DNA from: Ruminococcaceae bacterium UBA1425
GTDB lineage: Bacteria; Bacillota; Clostridia; Oscillospirales; Acutalibacteraceae
Reading direction: 5' to 3'
Assembly: GCA_002329365.1 (NCBI GenBank)
Contig: DCUB01000047.1
Coordinates: 1 to 51,693, forward strand
Length of the DNA: 51,693 nucleotides
Part shown: one piece after another, positions 8,024 to 16,759 of the stretch
Layout of the letters: the number at the start of each line of letters is the position of its first letter
Position numbering within the stretch: position 1 is the first letter of the stretch
Position numbers and translations under genes: made by a program
The notes under the pieces: model-generated
What the model saw: the letters and a program-made list of their open reading frames with translations, nothing else
What the model was told of the DNA's origin: nothing
The model's database searches: none

Positions 8024-9889
8024 TTACGGAAGCTCCCATGTATTGTTCCTTCCGAAGACAACGTCCGAAAAGCCCCTCGGGCCGAGGTACACATACATGG
8101 CGTTAGACAGGAATTTTAAAAACTTTGTGAGAGCCGTCATTGCGGGGGGCTCCGGCTCGGCGGGAGCTCTCTTGCCAATCTTGACAAGGATGTTAATGAG
8201 CCTGTTCTGCGCCGCGTTGAAGGCTTCAAGGTCTACAACCGTTGTCGCGAGCTGCGCCTCGCATTGTGCGATTGCCGCGTTCAGCTCCGCCTTGTCGGCC
8301 TCACTCAGACCGCTCTGGTCGATTGTCTTTGCGAACTCCAATGTTCCCCTCATTTCTCCGGAAACCCTGCCCGTGTTGAACTGCGGGAACCTGTCGGGAT
8401 ATGAACGTACGCTTGTGAAGTTTTCGTCTGTAAGAAGCTCTATGGCAAGGCGCATTATAACGTCGTTGCGGCCTGTTTTTTCGTGGTCCTGACCTTTGAA
8501 ATAGAAGGTGGTGTCGCAAAGCGCCCCCGCCGTGGCGTCAATTATCCTGTCGGGGGAAATGTAGCTGTGTTCGGGTGTGCTTGTGCCGTATGTTCCGTCC
8601 TCAACATAGTCGTCGGGAAGCGTCTGACCAATAGGCGCGCTGATGGCGCCCAGGGACTCGGAGGAAACGTTTATGATGCCGTCGGCGTTGAAGTTGTAGC
8701 AGCCCTCAAACAGCGGATAGAACGGGTAATCGTAGTTGACGACGTCGAAGAACTTGACGCCCTGCTCCTTCATGGCATGAATATTGTCGATGCGGTTAAC
8801 CTGCGCCCTGTGGTATGTTTCGATTTCGTCCTTTATGGCGTCGCGCTTGCCGCCGGAGAGGTATTTTTCCACCATTTTGTCGTAGTCCCCGCTGCAGGTA
8901 AGCGCCCACATGCAGGTGCTGTTGACGAACAGTGTTTCGGCAAGCGAGTCTACCGTTTTGTCGATAACCTTATGTACAACCTTTTTCGGCAGCAGGCGGA
9001 GGGCAATGTTAACAAGGTAGGCGAGCCACTGCTGGTCGCTTTCCATGAGAGCGGGGAAAAGACGCCCGTAAAGCATTTCGTCGGACTTGACAAAGCCTTC
9101 GCTTATTATCTTGCTTATGAGCATAGAGCCGTCGAGCGCGGGGATTATGTAAACAACCCTGTTGAGGTCGTCTGCGACACCCTCGTCTTTATAGCACTCG
9201 AACAAAGCGTTAGCTATCGTGCCTCCCTGGCTTATGGGAACAAGATTTATTTTATCATGACCCGTTTCAGCCTTGACCTGCTGAATGAAATCGTAAAGCT
9301 CGTCGGCAAGGTCGAGAATCGAGTCAAAGGAATTGTAGGTAAAGAAATAAAGATGGTCTTCGCCGGCTATTTCGGAAAAGCCCGAAAGCGGGATGGTTCT
9401 GTAAATATATTCCCTTCCGGCCTCGTCGCACTCGGCTACGCTGTGCTTGTATTTAATTACGCCGATGTTGTTGATGTGGTTGCCGTTTGTGTCCTTGGCG
9501 TTTCCGCTGAGGACGTCGGATGCAATAGAGGCAACTGTTTTCGACAGCCCCATGTCCGCCTGAAACAGCAGGGTGGACAGCAACGGAACGATGCTCTTGA
9601 ACGCGATTTTTACAATATCGCCCTTTGTAAGGTTAACCATAAGTTGGGTGAGAGGTCTGCCGTCAGCGTCAAGAACAACATTGCCGTCATCGTCGTACAT
9701 TCTTGACTGTGACTGGAAGATGCCGGGGACAACGATGGTGGGCGCGTAACCGCAGTTTCCGTCGCACACGGGGTAATGCGTATCCTGCGGCGTTTCCTGC
9801 GCCGCGGACGAAAGCCCTATGAAGGTGCACGACAGTATAACAGCCGCCGTAAGTATAAATGCCGTTGTTTTTCTAATATACCTGACCAT
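8024..9889 (-). CDS. Secreted alpha/beta-hydrolase-fold protein (LCAT/PGAP1-like)
   Basis: A 621-residue protein with a signal peptide (residues 1-30, ending LSSAAQE). TIVVPGIFQS at 51-60 is the oxyanion-loop strand, and S220 in VPISQGG is the likely nucleophile. A late histidine in GQDHEKTGRND could complete a triad. The last ~100 residues are helical and have no counterpart in the neighbouring paralogue. The fold resembles lipase/acyltransferases of the LCAT or PGAP1 kind; the substrate is unknown. It lies 41 nt downstream of the paralogue at 9931-11283, so the two are probably one operon. The family call rests on motifs only. Confidence 0.65.
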   Translation of the reverse strand: MVRYIRKTTAFILTAAVILSCTFIGLSSAAQETPQDTHYPVCDGNCGYAPTIVVPGIFQSQSRMYDDDGNVVLDADGRPLTQLMVNLTKGDIVKIAFKSIVPLLSTLLFQADMGLSKTVASIASDVLSGNAKDTNGNHINNIGVIKYKHSVAECDEAGREYIYRTIPLSGFSEIAGEDHLYFFTYNSFDSILDLADELYDFIQQVKAETGHDKINLVPISQGGTIANALFECYKDEGVADDLNRVVYIIPALDGSMLISKIISEGFVKSDEMLYGRLFPALMESDQQWLAYLVNIALRLLPKKVVHKVIDKTVDSLAETLFVNSTCMWALTCSGDYDKMVEKYLSGGKRDAIKDEIETYHRAQVNRIDNIHAMKEQGVKFFDVVNYDYPFYPLFEGCYNFNADGIINVSSESLGAISAPIGQTLPDDYVEDGTYGTSTPEHSYISPDRIIDATAGALCDTTFYFKGQDHEKTGRNDVIMRLAIELLTDENFTSVRSYPDRFPQFNTGRVSGEMRGTLEFAKTIDQSGLSEADKAELNAAIAQCEAQLATTVVDLEAFNAAQNRLINILVKIGKRAPAEPEPPAMTALTKFLKFLSNAMYVYLGPRGFSDVVFGRNNTWELP

Positions 9890-9930
9890 TTTTGTGCCGC
9901 CTTTCGTTATTTATGTAAATCCTTAATAAG

Positions 9931-11283
9931 TTACTTGTTGCGTATGTACTCGTTGAACTGAGGGTATTCGGGATTTGAAAAAACGTCTTTTATCTCATCG
10001 TCGCTTATGAGAAGACCGGCAAGCGTCAGCAGATTGTCGCATTCGGCGCAGTCCTCATGCTCCATGTTTTTGTAAAACCAAGTCGTATCGGGCAGTGCGG
10101 CTGCCGAGGCGTCTATGGCGTTGTCGGGCGAGATATGGTTGTGAAGCGAGCAGCAGGTGTTCTGCTGAACATAGCCGTCTCCCAGAGTGCCGCCGGGCGG
10201 AGCGCAGAAGGCGCCCATTGAGGCGGATTTCGTGTCGACAATCAGGTCGGACGAAACGTGACCTGAAGCGACGGCGAAAAGGCGTATGTTATAGCCGCAT
10301 AGCGAGAAAATTTCTGTGCCGTATTCCTTAGCTTTTCTGACAAGCGCGGGGAAATCGGAGCGCACGCGCCACGCGTCGGCGGTGCGCGCGAGCAACTGCT
10401 CGTGCTGCCTGTCGCTTATGAAGCGGCGGCTGAGCTCATAATATTTTTCGGCGGGCAGCAGTCCCCACATCATCGGCGAATTGAGTAGAACGGTTTCGAT
10501 AAACGCGTCAAGAATTGTGTTTATGTAAAGCTTTACGAGCTTTTTCGGAACCTTTTTGAGCAGGGCAATGAGCTTGCCGCCGTCGCCCTTGCCGAGGATA
10601 GTTATAAACAACTCCTCATAATTATCGAGGTCGATGTTTTTGCTTAAAATATCGGGAAACACGGTAGAGCCGTTATAGGCGGGCACTATGCCCACGACGC
10701 GGTGAATGTCGCCGTCGGAAACGTATTTGTCAAGATATGCCGTCGCAATGGTGCCGCCTAAGCTTATCGGTATAAGGTTTACCTTGTCGTGACCTGTTTT
10801 TTCCTTAACCATGGCGATATAGTCGTGCAGCAGCTCGACTGTTTCGTATGCTCTGCCGAACGGATTGAAGGAAAAATAAAAAACATGATCCTCTCCGACA
10901 AGATCCGTAAACCTCTCGTAGGGAACCATTCGTTTTATATAGTGCTTTTCCTCGGCCGAGCATTCGGCGATGGAATAGTTGTAGGAAACTACCTTTATGT
11001 TGTTTTTCTGGCTTCCGTCGGGATTGCATTTAAGCGGGTCAAGCGCCTCGCAAAGCGCGCTGCGGAGCTTTTTTGCAAAGCCTAAATCGTGGCGCAGCAG
11101 TAGCATTCGGGCAGCGGGGGGAATCAGCTTCTTTTTCAACTGCTCCATGTCGATTTCAAGAGGCCACGACGTTCTGATTATGTTGCCCTTTTCGTCCAAC
11201 TGAACGGTTTTTGACTGACCGATGCCCGGCACAATGACTGTCGGAATATGACCGCAGGTACAGATTTTTTCGGTACTCAACAC
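9931..11283 (-). CDS. Alpha/beta-hydrolase-fold protein, paralogue without signal peptide
   Basis: A 450-residue protein, clearly related to the product of 8024-9889. It shares TVIVPGIGQSK near the N-terminus, GEDHVFYFSFN, the nucleophile S174 in IPISLGG, and HISPDNAIDASAAALPDTT. It lacks both the signal peptide and the helical C-terminal extension, so this copy is predicted cytosolic while its twin is exported. The start is GTG at 11283, 5 nt after GGAGG; the next codon, TTG at 11280, has better spacing. No substrate can be named. Confidence 0.65.
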   Translation of the reverse strand: MLSTEKICTCGHIPTVIVPGIGQSKTVQLDEKGNIIRTSWPLEIDMEQLKKKLIPPAARMLLLRHDLGFAKKLRSALCEALDPLKCNPDGSQKNNIKVVSYNYSIAECSAEEKHYIKRMVPYERFTDLVGEDHVFYFSFNPFGRAYETVELLHDYIAMVKEKTGHDKVNLIPISLGGTIATAYLDKYVSDGDIHRVVGIVPAYNGSTVFPDILSKNIDLDNYEELFITILGKGDGGKLIALLKKVPKKLVKLYINTILDAFIETVLLNSPMMWGLLPAEKYYELSRRFISDRQHEQLLARTADAWRVRSDFPALVRKAKEYGTEIFSLCGYNIRLFAVASGHVSSDLIVDTKSASMGAFCAPPGGTLGDGYVQQNTCCSLHNHISPDNAIDASAAALPDTTWFYKNMEHEDCAECDNLLTLAGLLISDDEIKDVFSNPEYPQFNEYIRNK

Positions 11284-11323
11284 AATATCCTCCGTATATC
11301 ACATAAAATGACCACACAATAAA

Positions 11324-11352
11324 ATAATACCATAAGTGATGAAAAATTACAA
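11324..11352 (-). promoter_or_regulatory. Promoter of the hydrolase pair
   Basis: On the minus strand TTGTAA (11352-11347), 17 nt, TATTAT (11329-11324), about 40 nt upstream of the GTG. It is divergent from the efp promoter. Confidence 0.55.
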
Positions 11353-11431
11353 TACTTTTTTGTTATTTTAGAGTGAATGCGCGGCAGCCCGCGGGAAATA
11401 CTTAAAACAAAAAGTAAAAACAAAAAAGTAC

Positions 11432-11460
11432 TTGAAATATCCATGTCGATGGTATAAAAT
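11432..11460 (+). promoter_or_regulatory. Promoter of efp
   Basis: TTGAAA (11432-11437), a 17-nt spacer, TAAAAT (11455-11460), leaving a leader of about 80 nt before the ATG at 11547. Confidence 0.55.
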
Positions 11461-11546
11461 GTAGCTTGACTGATAAAAGGCGACAACGCTCACGCATACG
11501 GCTTGTTATTGTGTTGTTGCAAAATGGAATAATCGGAGGAAATTTT

Positions 11547-12104
11547 ATGGTATCGGCAGGAGATTTCAGAAACGGCGTGACATTCGAGATGGATGGACAG
11601 GTATACCAGATAATAGAGTTCCAGCACGTCAAGCCGGGAAAGGGCGCCGCGTTCGTGCGCACAAAAATCAGAAACGTCATTGCAGGCGCCGTAGTGGAGC
11701 GCACATTTAACCCGACGGACAAGTTCCCCACGGCCTATATCGAGCGCAAGGAAATGGAATACTCGTACAACGACGGAGACCTTTATTACTTTATGGACCC
11801 CGAAACGTACGAGCTTGTTCCCATCAACTCTTCCATACTGCCTGACAACTTCAAGTTCGTAAAGGAAAACTTTGTCTGCAGAATCCTGTCCTACAAAGGC
11901 AACGTGTTCGGCGTTGAGCCGCCCACGACGGTTACGCTTAAAATAGTAAAGACAGACCCCGGCTTCAGGGGAGATACCGCGACAAACGTAACAAAACCCG
12001 CCATACTCGAAACAGACGCGGAAATCAAGGTGCCGCTTTTCATCGACGAGGGCGAGGAAATAATTGTAGACACGCGAACGGGCGAGTATGTAAGCCGCGC
12101 GTAA
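11547..12104 (+). CDS. efp: Translation elongation factor P
   Basis: A 185-residue EF-P. It binds between the P and E sites of the ribosome and relieves stalling at polyproline. The KOW-like N-terminal domain carries the tip loop HVKPGKGAAFVRTK, with a lysine at the position modified in other bacteria. Two OB domains follow, ending IIVDTRTGEYVSRA. I start at ATG 11547 (MVSAGDFRNG) because GGAGGA precedes it and the length fits the family. An upstream in-frame extension would add 27 unrelated residues. It forms an operon with the next gene, 19 nt downstream. Confidence 0.96.
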   Translation: MVSAGDFRNGVTFEMDGQVYQIIEFQHVKPGKGAAFVRTKIRNVIAGAVVERTFNPTDKFPTAYIERKEMEYSYNDGDLYYFMDPETYELVPINSSILPDNFKFVKENFVCRILSYKGNVFGVEPPTTVTLKIVKTDPGFRGDTATNVTKPAILETDAEIKVPLFIDEGEEIIVDTRTGEYVSRA

Positions 12105-12123
12105 TTGAAAAGGAGGTCAATAA

Positions 12124-12531
12124 ATGACACTTACCGAAAAAGCATCATACCTGAGAGGTCTTGCGGACGGACTCGGTCTTGACCCGGAAAAGGCCGAAAC
12201 AAAAATGTTTAACGCAATCATGGACGTTATCGACGACCTTGCGCTTACCGCATCCGATACCGAGGACAGCCTTGCGCTTTTAAGCGAGCAGGTTGACGCC
12301 ATCGACGAGGATCTCGACGAGCTTGAAAGCGTTGTCTATGAGGACGAGGACGACGAGTTTGACGACGACGATTTCTTTGAGGTAACCTGCCCCGCCTGCG
12401 GCGAAACAATCTGCATCGACGATTCGATTCTTGAGGAAGGCAGCATTAACTGCCCCAAGTGCAACGAGCTCCTTGAGTTTGAAATCGACGACGAGGACTG
12501 CGGCTGCGAGGACTGCCGCAGTGAAGACTGA
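12124..12531 (+). CDS. CD1247-type small acidic zinc-ribbon protein
   Basis: A 135-residue acidic protein. The N-terminal ~65 residues (TEKASYLRGLADGLGLD...) match the CD1247 N-terminal domain seen in Clostridia. A highly acidic stretch follows (DEDDEFDDDDFFEV), then a zinc ribbon with CPACGE and CPKCNE and a Cys-rich tail, CGCEDC. The gene is often found beside efp in Clostridia, as here. Function is unknown. The ATG at 12124 follows AGGAGG. Confidence 0.8.
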   Translation: MTLTEKASYLRGLADGLGLDPEKAETKMFNAIMDVIDDLALTASDTEDSLALLSEQVDAIDEDLDELESVVYEDEDDEFDDDDFFEVTCPACGETICIDDSILEEGSINCPKCNELLEFEIDDEDCGCEDCRSED

Positions 12532-12558
12532 ACTTAAGTAATAATCAATAACTAAAAC

Positions 12559-12603
12559 GAAACCGCCCGCGTTGCGCGCTTTTAGCGTAACACGGGCGGT
12601 TTC
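12559..12603 (+). terminator. Terminator after efp operon
   Basis: A long hairpin pairs GAAACCGCCCG with CGGGCGGTTTC, extended by GTTGCGC/GCGTAAC. The U-run is poor, but the stem is strong and symmetric enough to act on both strands. Confidence 0.75.
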
Positions 12604-12644
12604 ACATGTGCCATTAAGGACGATTGCCAAAATAATATTCGCAG

Positions 12645-12752
12645 GGAACGGTCTTGACAGTTCCGCACGGTTTCCCGAAGCTTCGGACACGGCGCGCCGC
12701 GTACCAACACTAATATGTATTACGGTCTTTTCGGAACGCATGAACGCGTTCC
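12645..12752. repeat. R-P-R palindrome cluster
   Basis: R at 12645-12664 (GGAACGGTCTTGACAGTTCC, forward, flanked GCAGG/GCA), P at 12685-12705 (degenerate GGACACGGCGCGCC...), and R at 12733-12752 (GGAACGCATGAACGCGTTCC, reversed). The 12641-12705 block is nearly identical to 42111-42175, so R and P spread as one composite unit. Confidence 0.85.
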
Positions 12753-12764
12753 CTGCTAAAAACG

Positions 12765-15700
12765 TTACTCTGTTCTGAGAGCTATTACGGGGTCCTTCTT
12801 TGCGGCGAGCCTTGAAGGGATAAGACCTGCAATAAGGGTTAAAAGCATGCTGACTATTATCAGCGATATAGCACCGGCAGGAGGCAGAACGGCAAGCGTT
12901 TTGATATCCGTCAGCTTCTGAATTACAAGGTTCAGCGGGATGTTCAAAAGCATCGTCGCACATATGCCGATAAGACCCGAAACAAAGCCTATTATAACTG
13001 TTTCTGAATTGAAAACGCTTGATATATCGCGCTTCGAAGCGCCTATCGAACGTAGTATGCCAATCTCCTTCGTGCGCTCAAGCACGGAAATGTAGGTTAT
13101 TACGCCTATCATGATGGACGACACTATGAGAGAAATTGCTACGAAGGCTATGAGCACATATGTGATGATGTTGATTATGGATGTGACGGAGGACATCATA
13201 AGTCCTATATAATCGGTGTAGGATATTACATATTCCTCGTGACCGTCATTTCTTTGCTTTGTGTTATAATCCTCGATAAGCAGTTCTATTTTTGCCTTTG
13301 CCTCAAAGTCCAAGGGGAAGATGTCGATTTTGTCGGGAGTGTCGATATCGGCCGCCCCGAGCAGTGCGATATTGTCATCAAACGTCGATTCCGAAAACTT
13401 CTCCTTTTCCTCCTCCGGCTCCGGCTCCGTCGTCTGACCGTTTTCCCCGTCAGGCTTTTGAGATAAATCAAGCGTTGTTCCGCTCTTAGCGGCCGTCAGC
13501 AGCGCAGACAGAAGCTGAAGCTTCATGTCCTTGTTCATCATCTGGACGTAGCCGTATATTTTTGAACCGCTTAAATCCTCCATGCCCTGTGCGTTTACCT
13601 CGCTCAGCATCTCGTCAAAATATTCTATAAGCTTTGCCCTCTCGCTTGACGAGCGGATGTTTTTGAGCATCAGCCTTACCATGTCGTTCATTTTATCGCG
13701 TTCTTCGCCGGAAAAGTTCTCGTCGATAAACGCGTAAAGCTCATCCTCGGTCATCGCGTCCTCAACCCTGAAGTTCGGCATAGCCCTGCCCGGGGCTTCA
13801 TTCTCCGTTTTCGCTACGGGCGCCGCCGAAGGCTTGTCAAATGAGGAAACACCTGATGCCGTCTTGCTTTCGTCGGCGGTATCGTCCTCTTTTGATACTT
13901 TATCCTCAGCGGGTTCAAACCTCAGTCCCGTAAAAACATCTATGTCGGGGGACGCCTTTTGTTCGGCGACAATTTGGCTTTTGTTGATTTCACCGATGAC
14001 GTACTCCGTCAGCGAGTGAAGATATCCGACGGAGCCGCCGATTGAAGCGGATGCTATTTCCTCCGACGGGCGGACGATACCGACTATTTTCAGCCCGACG
14101 GCGTTGTCGACTGTTTTTTTCATGAAATCGTCGTCTGCCCTCATATCCTGCCATATTCCGTCCGAATCCTTTTGATAATAGTCGGTGTTGAGGACAAGCT
14201 TAAAGGTCATGTTTAGAAATTCGTCGTATTCGTAGCTGTTCGGCTCGGCTTCTTCATCCTCCTGCCCGGAGGCTTTGCCGTTCTCGGCGTCGGAAATGAG
14301 CGCGAGCAACTCCTCCTCGTCGGCAAGACCGAGAGAATAAAGCGTTACGTCCGTTATTTCGTTGTTTTTATCAACGACAAGGACTACTTCGTTAAACTTT
14401 TCGGGCCACTTGCCGGCAAGGACGTCGTACTGCGAATCGAGCAGGTCACCGTTGCCTATCATCTCCGCCCATACGCTGCCGCCGAACTGCGACATTCCTC
14501 TTATTTCCGTGCTGCCTTTTATGCTGCCGAAAAGCTCGTTGGGGTTTAGCTGATAAATCCCTTCAGATGTGTCGGCTTTAAAAAGCTGCGGCTCAAAGTC
14601 GTAGCCGTACTGGATATCGGTTGTAAGAGCCTTAATCTCCTCGCTCGAATCGAGAAACTTCTTGAAGCGGGCGAGGTCGTTGTTCGACATCTTGGCGGAC
14701 ATCGTTTTTATCATGCTCGTCATCGTGGGATTCTCGTAAATCTTATCGGGATTGCGCTCTGACTCCTTGTCTTTGTCCTTTTTCTTGCCCGTAAACATAT
14801 CCATCATGTCCGACATGTCGACCGAACGGCTTTCGATCGTAATCGGGTACAGCGAGAGGGTATCCTTTTCGATGCCGGAGATGTAAGCCTGCATTCCGTT
14901 TGAAAGCGAGAGAATAAGCGCAATTCCGATTATTCCTATGCTGCCCGCGAACGAGGTAAGCACCGTCCGCCCTTTTTTAGTGAGCAGGTTGTTGAAGCTA
15001 AGCGACAGAGCCGTTGTCTTTTTCATCGAAAGCTTTTTGTTCTTTTTGCCCCGCGCCTTCTTTTTTTGTCTGACCACGGCTTCTTCGGGTAAGTTTTCCG
15101 CCTGTTCTTCAATAATAAACGGGTTCGAGTCGTCGGTTATCCTGCCGTCCTTCAGATTGATTATGCGGTTTGCATACCGTTCCGCAAGCTCGGGGTTATG
15201 CGTAACCATGACCACAAGCCTGTCTTTCGCTATTTCACATATAAGCTCCATTATCTGCACGCTTGTTTCGGAATCAAGCGCGCCGGTAGGCTCGTCGGCA
15301 AGCAGAATATCGGGGTCGTTAATGAGCGCCCTCGCAATCGCGACGCGCTGCATCTGACCGCCGGACATCTGATTCGGCTTTTTGTGAAGCTGGTCGCCGA
15401 GACCGACCTTCAAAAGCGCCTCTTTGGCGCGCCTTTTTCGCTCGCTCTTTGAAACACCGGATATCGTCAGCGCAAGCTCGACGTTTGAAAGCACGGACTG
15501 GTGCGGAATAAGGTTGTAGCTTTGAAAAACGAAGCCGATAGTATGGTTGCGGTAAGCGTCCCAGTCCCTGTCGCGGTACTCCTTTGTGGATGTGCCGTTT
15601 ATTATAAGGTCGCCGCTGTCGTAGCGGTCAAGCCCGCATATGATGTTCAACAGCGTGGTTTTTCCCGACCCGCTGTGACCGAGCACGGCGACGAACTCGT

Positions 15701-15791
15701 TGTCGCGCAGGTTTATGGTGACGTCGTCGAGCGCCGTCTGAACAAGCTCGCCGGTAGTGTACCTTTTACATATGTTTTTAAGCTGGAGCAT
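12765..15791 (-). CDS. MacB-type ABC transporter, fused ATPase and FtsX-like permease
   Basis: A 1008-residue protein. Residues 1-225 are an ABC ATPase with GHSGSGKTTLLN (Walker A), MSGGQMQRVAIARAL (signature) and ADEPTGALD (Walker B). The first membrane segment follows at about 275-300, then a ~500-residue acidic extracytoplasmic region, then three C-terminal membrane segments with LERTKEIGILRSIGAS, the FtsX/MacB core. Such pumps act by mechanotransmission to export peptides or lipoproteins, or to release signals. It is a single gene with no partner protein adjacent. Start chosen at ATG 15791 (MLQLKN) behind GAAAGGGG; an upstream in-frame extension of 10 residues lacks such a site. Confidence 0.88.
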   Translation of the reverse strand: MLQLKNICKRYTTGELVQTALDDVTINLRDNEFVAVLGHSGSGKTTLLNIICGLDRYDSGDLIINGTSTKEYRDRDWDAYRNHTIGFVFQSYNLIPHQSVLSNVELALTISGVSKSERKRRAKEALLKVGLGDQLHKKPNQMSGGQMQRVAIARALINDPDILLADEPTGALDSETSVQIMELICEIAKDRLVVMVTHNPELAERYANRIINLKDGRITDDSNPFIIEEQAENLPEEAVVRQKKKARGKKNKKLSMKKTTALSLSFNNLLTKKGRTVLTSFAGSIGIIGIALILSLSNGMQAYISGIEKDTLSLYPITIESRSVDMSDMMDMFTGKKKDKDKESERNPDKIYENPTMTSMIKTMSAKMSNNDLARFKKFLDSSEEIKALTTDIQYGYDFEPQLFKADTSEGIYQLNPNELFGSIKGSTEIRGMSQFGGSVWAEMIGNGDLLDSQYDVLAGKWPEKFNEVVLVVDKNNEITDVTLYSLGLADEEELLALISDAENGKASGQEDEEAEPNSYEYDEFLNMTFKLVLNTDYYQKDSDGIWQDMRADDDFMKKTVDNAVGLKIVGIVRPSEEIASASIGGSVGYLHSLTEYVIGEINKSQIVAEQKASPDIDVFTGLRFEPAEDKVSKEDDTADESKTASGVSSFDKPSAAPVAKTENEAPGRAMPNFRVEDAMTEDELYAFIDENFSGEERDKMNDMVRLMLKNIRSSSERAKLIEYFDEMLSEVNAQGMEDLSGSKIYGYVQMMNKDMKLQLLSALLTAAKSGTTLDLSQKPDGENGQTTEPEPEEEKEKFSESTFDDNIALLGAADIDTPDKIDIFPLDFEAKAKIELLIEDYNTKQRNDGHEEYVISYTDYIGLMMSSVTSIINIITYVLIAFVAISLIVSSIMIGVITYISVLERTKEIGILRSIGASKRDISSVFNSETVIIGFVSGLIGICATMLLNIPLNLVIQKLTDIKTLAVLPPAGAISLIIVSMLLTLIAGLIPSRLAAKKDPVIALRTE

Positions 15792-15909
15792 GTTTTCCCC
15801 TTTCGGATGCCGAAAATACAATTACAGTTTACATCCGATTAATGAACTGAAAGTAAACGCAATTGAAATTATTTCATAAGATAAATGACAAGAGGCTGTA
15901 CCGGTTTTC

Positions 15910-15929
15910 GGAACGGTCAAGACCGTTCC
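15910..15929. repeat. R palindrome between macB-like gene and SDR
   Basis: A perfect GGAACGGTCAAGACCGTTCC palindrome in the 15792-15953 gap, flanked by TTC and GCC. Confidence 0.85.
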
Positions 15930-15953
15930 GCCTATAAGACAAAATTAAGCGAT

Positions 15954-16757
15954 TTACACGCTAAGCAGGCCCGCGTCCAAAACAAACTGTGAGCCCGTGG
16001 CGTACCGCGCCCTGTCGCCCGCCAGATAAAGCACAAGATTCGCCACGTCCTCCGGCTCAATCCACGGAACGGGAAGCAGGTTGCCGGCGGAGCGTTCGGC
16101 AATTTCAATCGGCGTTGCGCCCTCAAGAGCCGCGAGTCCGTCGTTCATAGGAGTGTTTACGCCTGTTGGATGGATACTTACAACACGGATGTTATAAGGC
16201 GCGAGCTCAATTGCCCATGCCTTTGTAAGTCCCGTCAGCCCCCATTTTGAAGCGGTATAATGCGAAAGCCTGTTGCCGCCGCGCAGCCCCATAACCGACG
16301 AGTTGTTTATGATAACGCCGCTTTTTGCCTCCTTCATGTAGGGCACAACACGCCTTGCGACGTTGAAAGGCCCCTTGAGGTTGATGTCAATCATCGAGTT
16401 CCATTCATCGTCGGTCATTTTGTCAACCTCAGCGTAGGCGCATATGCCCGCGTTGTTGAACAGGATGTCGATTTTACCGAACGTCTCAATGGCTTTATTG
16501 ACGGCGGCTGTAACAGAAGCGTCGTCGCGGACGTCGCCGACTGCTAAAACTGCCTTCCTGCCAAGCACCTGTATTTCTTTTTCAAGGCTCAAAAGCTCCT
16601 CGCTTGAGCCGAATTCATAGGCGGGGTACTCAATTTTTTCAGCTACGTCAAAAGCGACGATATCCGCTCCCTCACGCGCGAGAGCCAAAGCGGCGGCGCG
16701 TCCCTGCCCGTGAGCCGCTCCCGTGATAAATGCAACCTTGTTTTGAAATTCCGGCAT
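15954..16757 (-). CDS. Short-chain dehydrogenase/reductase, mycofactocin-type insert
   Basis: A 267-residue classical SDR. TGAAHGQG is the NAD(P) glycine motif, NNAG the structural motif, NNSS then YTASK the catalytic Ser-Tyr-Lys set. Between the second and third strands is a ~20-residue insert (EYPAYEFGSSEELLSLEKE) that resembles the insert of carveol-dehydrogenase/mycofactocin-coupled SDRs, which hold NAD tightly. No mycofactocin biosynthesis genes are in the window. It is coupled to the AhpD-like gene: that gene ends at 16760, 2 nt before the ATG, with GAGGGAG inside its end. The substrate is unknown. Confidence 0.8.
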   Translation of the reverse strand: MPEFQNKVAFITGAAHGQGRAAALALAREGADIVAFDVAEKIEYPAYEFGSSEELLSLEKEIQVLGRKAVLAVGDVRDDASVTAAVNKAIETFGKIDILFNNAGICAYAEVDKMTDDEWNSMIDINLKGPFNVARRVVPYMKEAKSGVIINNSSVMGLRGGNRLSHYTASKWGLTGLTKAWAIELAPYNIRVVSIHPTGVNTPMNDGLAALEGATPIEIAERSAGNLLPVPWIEPEDVANLVLYLAGDRARYATGSQFVLDAGLLSV

Positions 16758-16759
16758 AA

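Noticed and set aside
8483..9706. Long open frame (407 codons) on the plus strand
   Set aside because: It lies entirely antisense to the secreted hydrolase, has no ribosome binding site and a biased, low-complexity composition typical of a shadow frame.
11466..11546. N-terminal extension of EF-P
   Set aside because: The extra 27 residues match nothing in the family and the ATG at 11547 has a good ribosome binding site.
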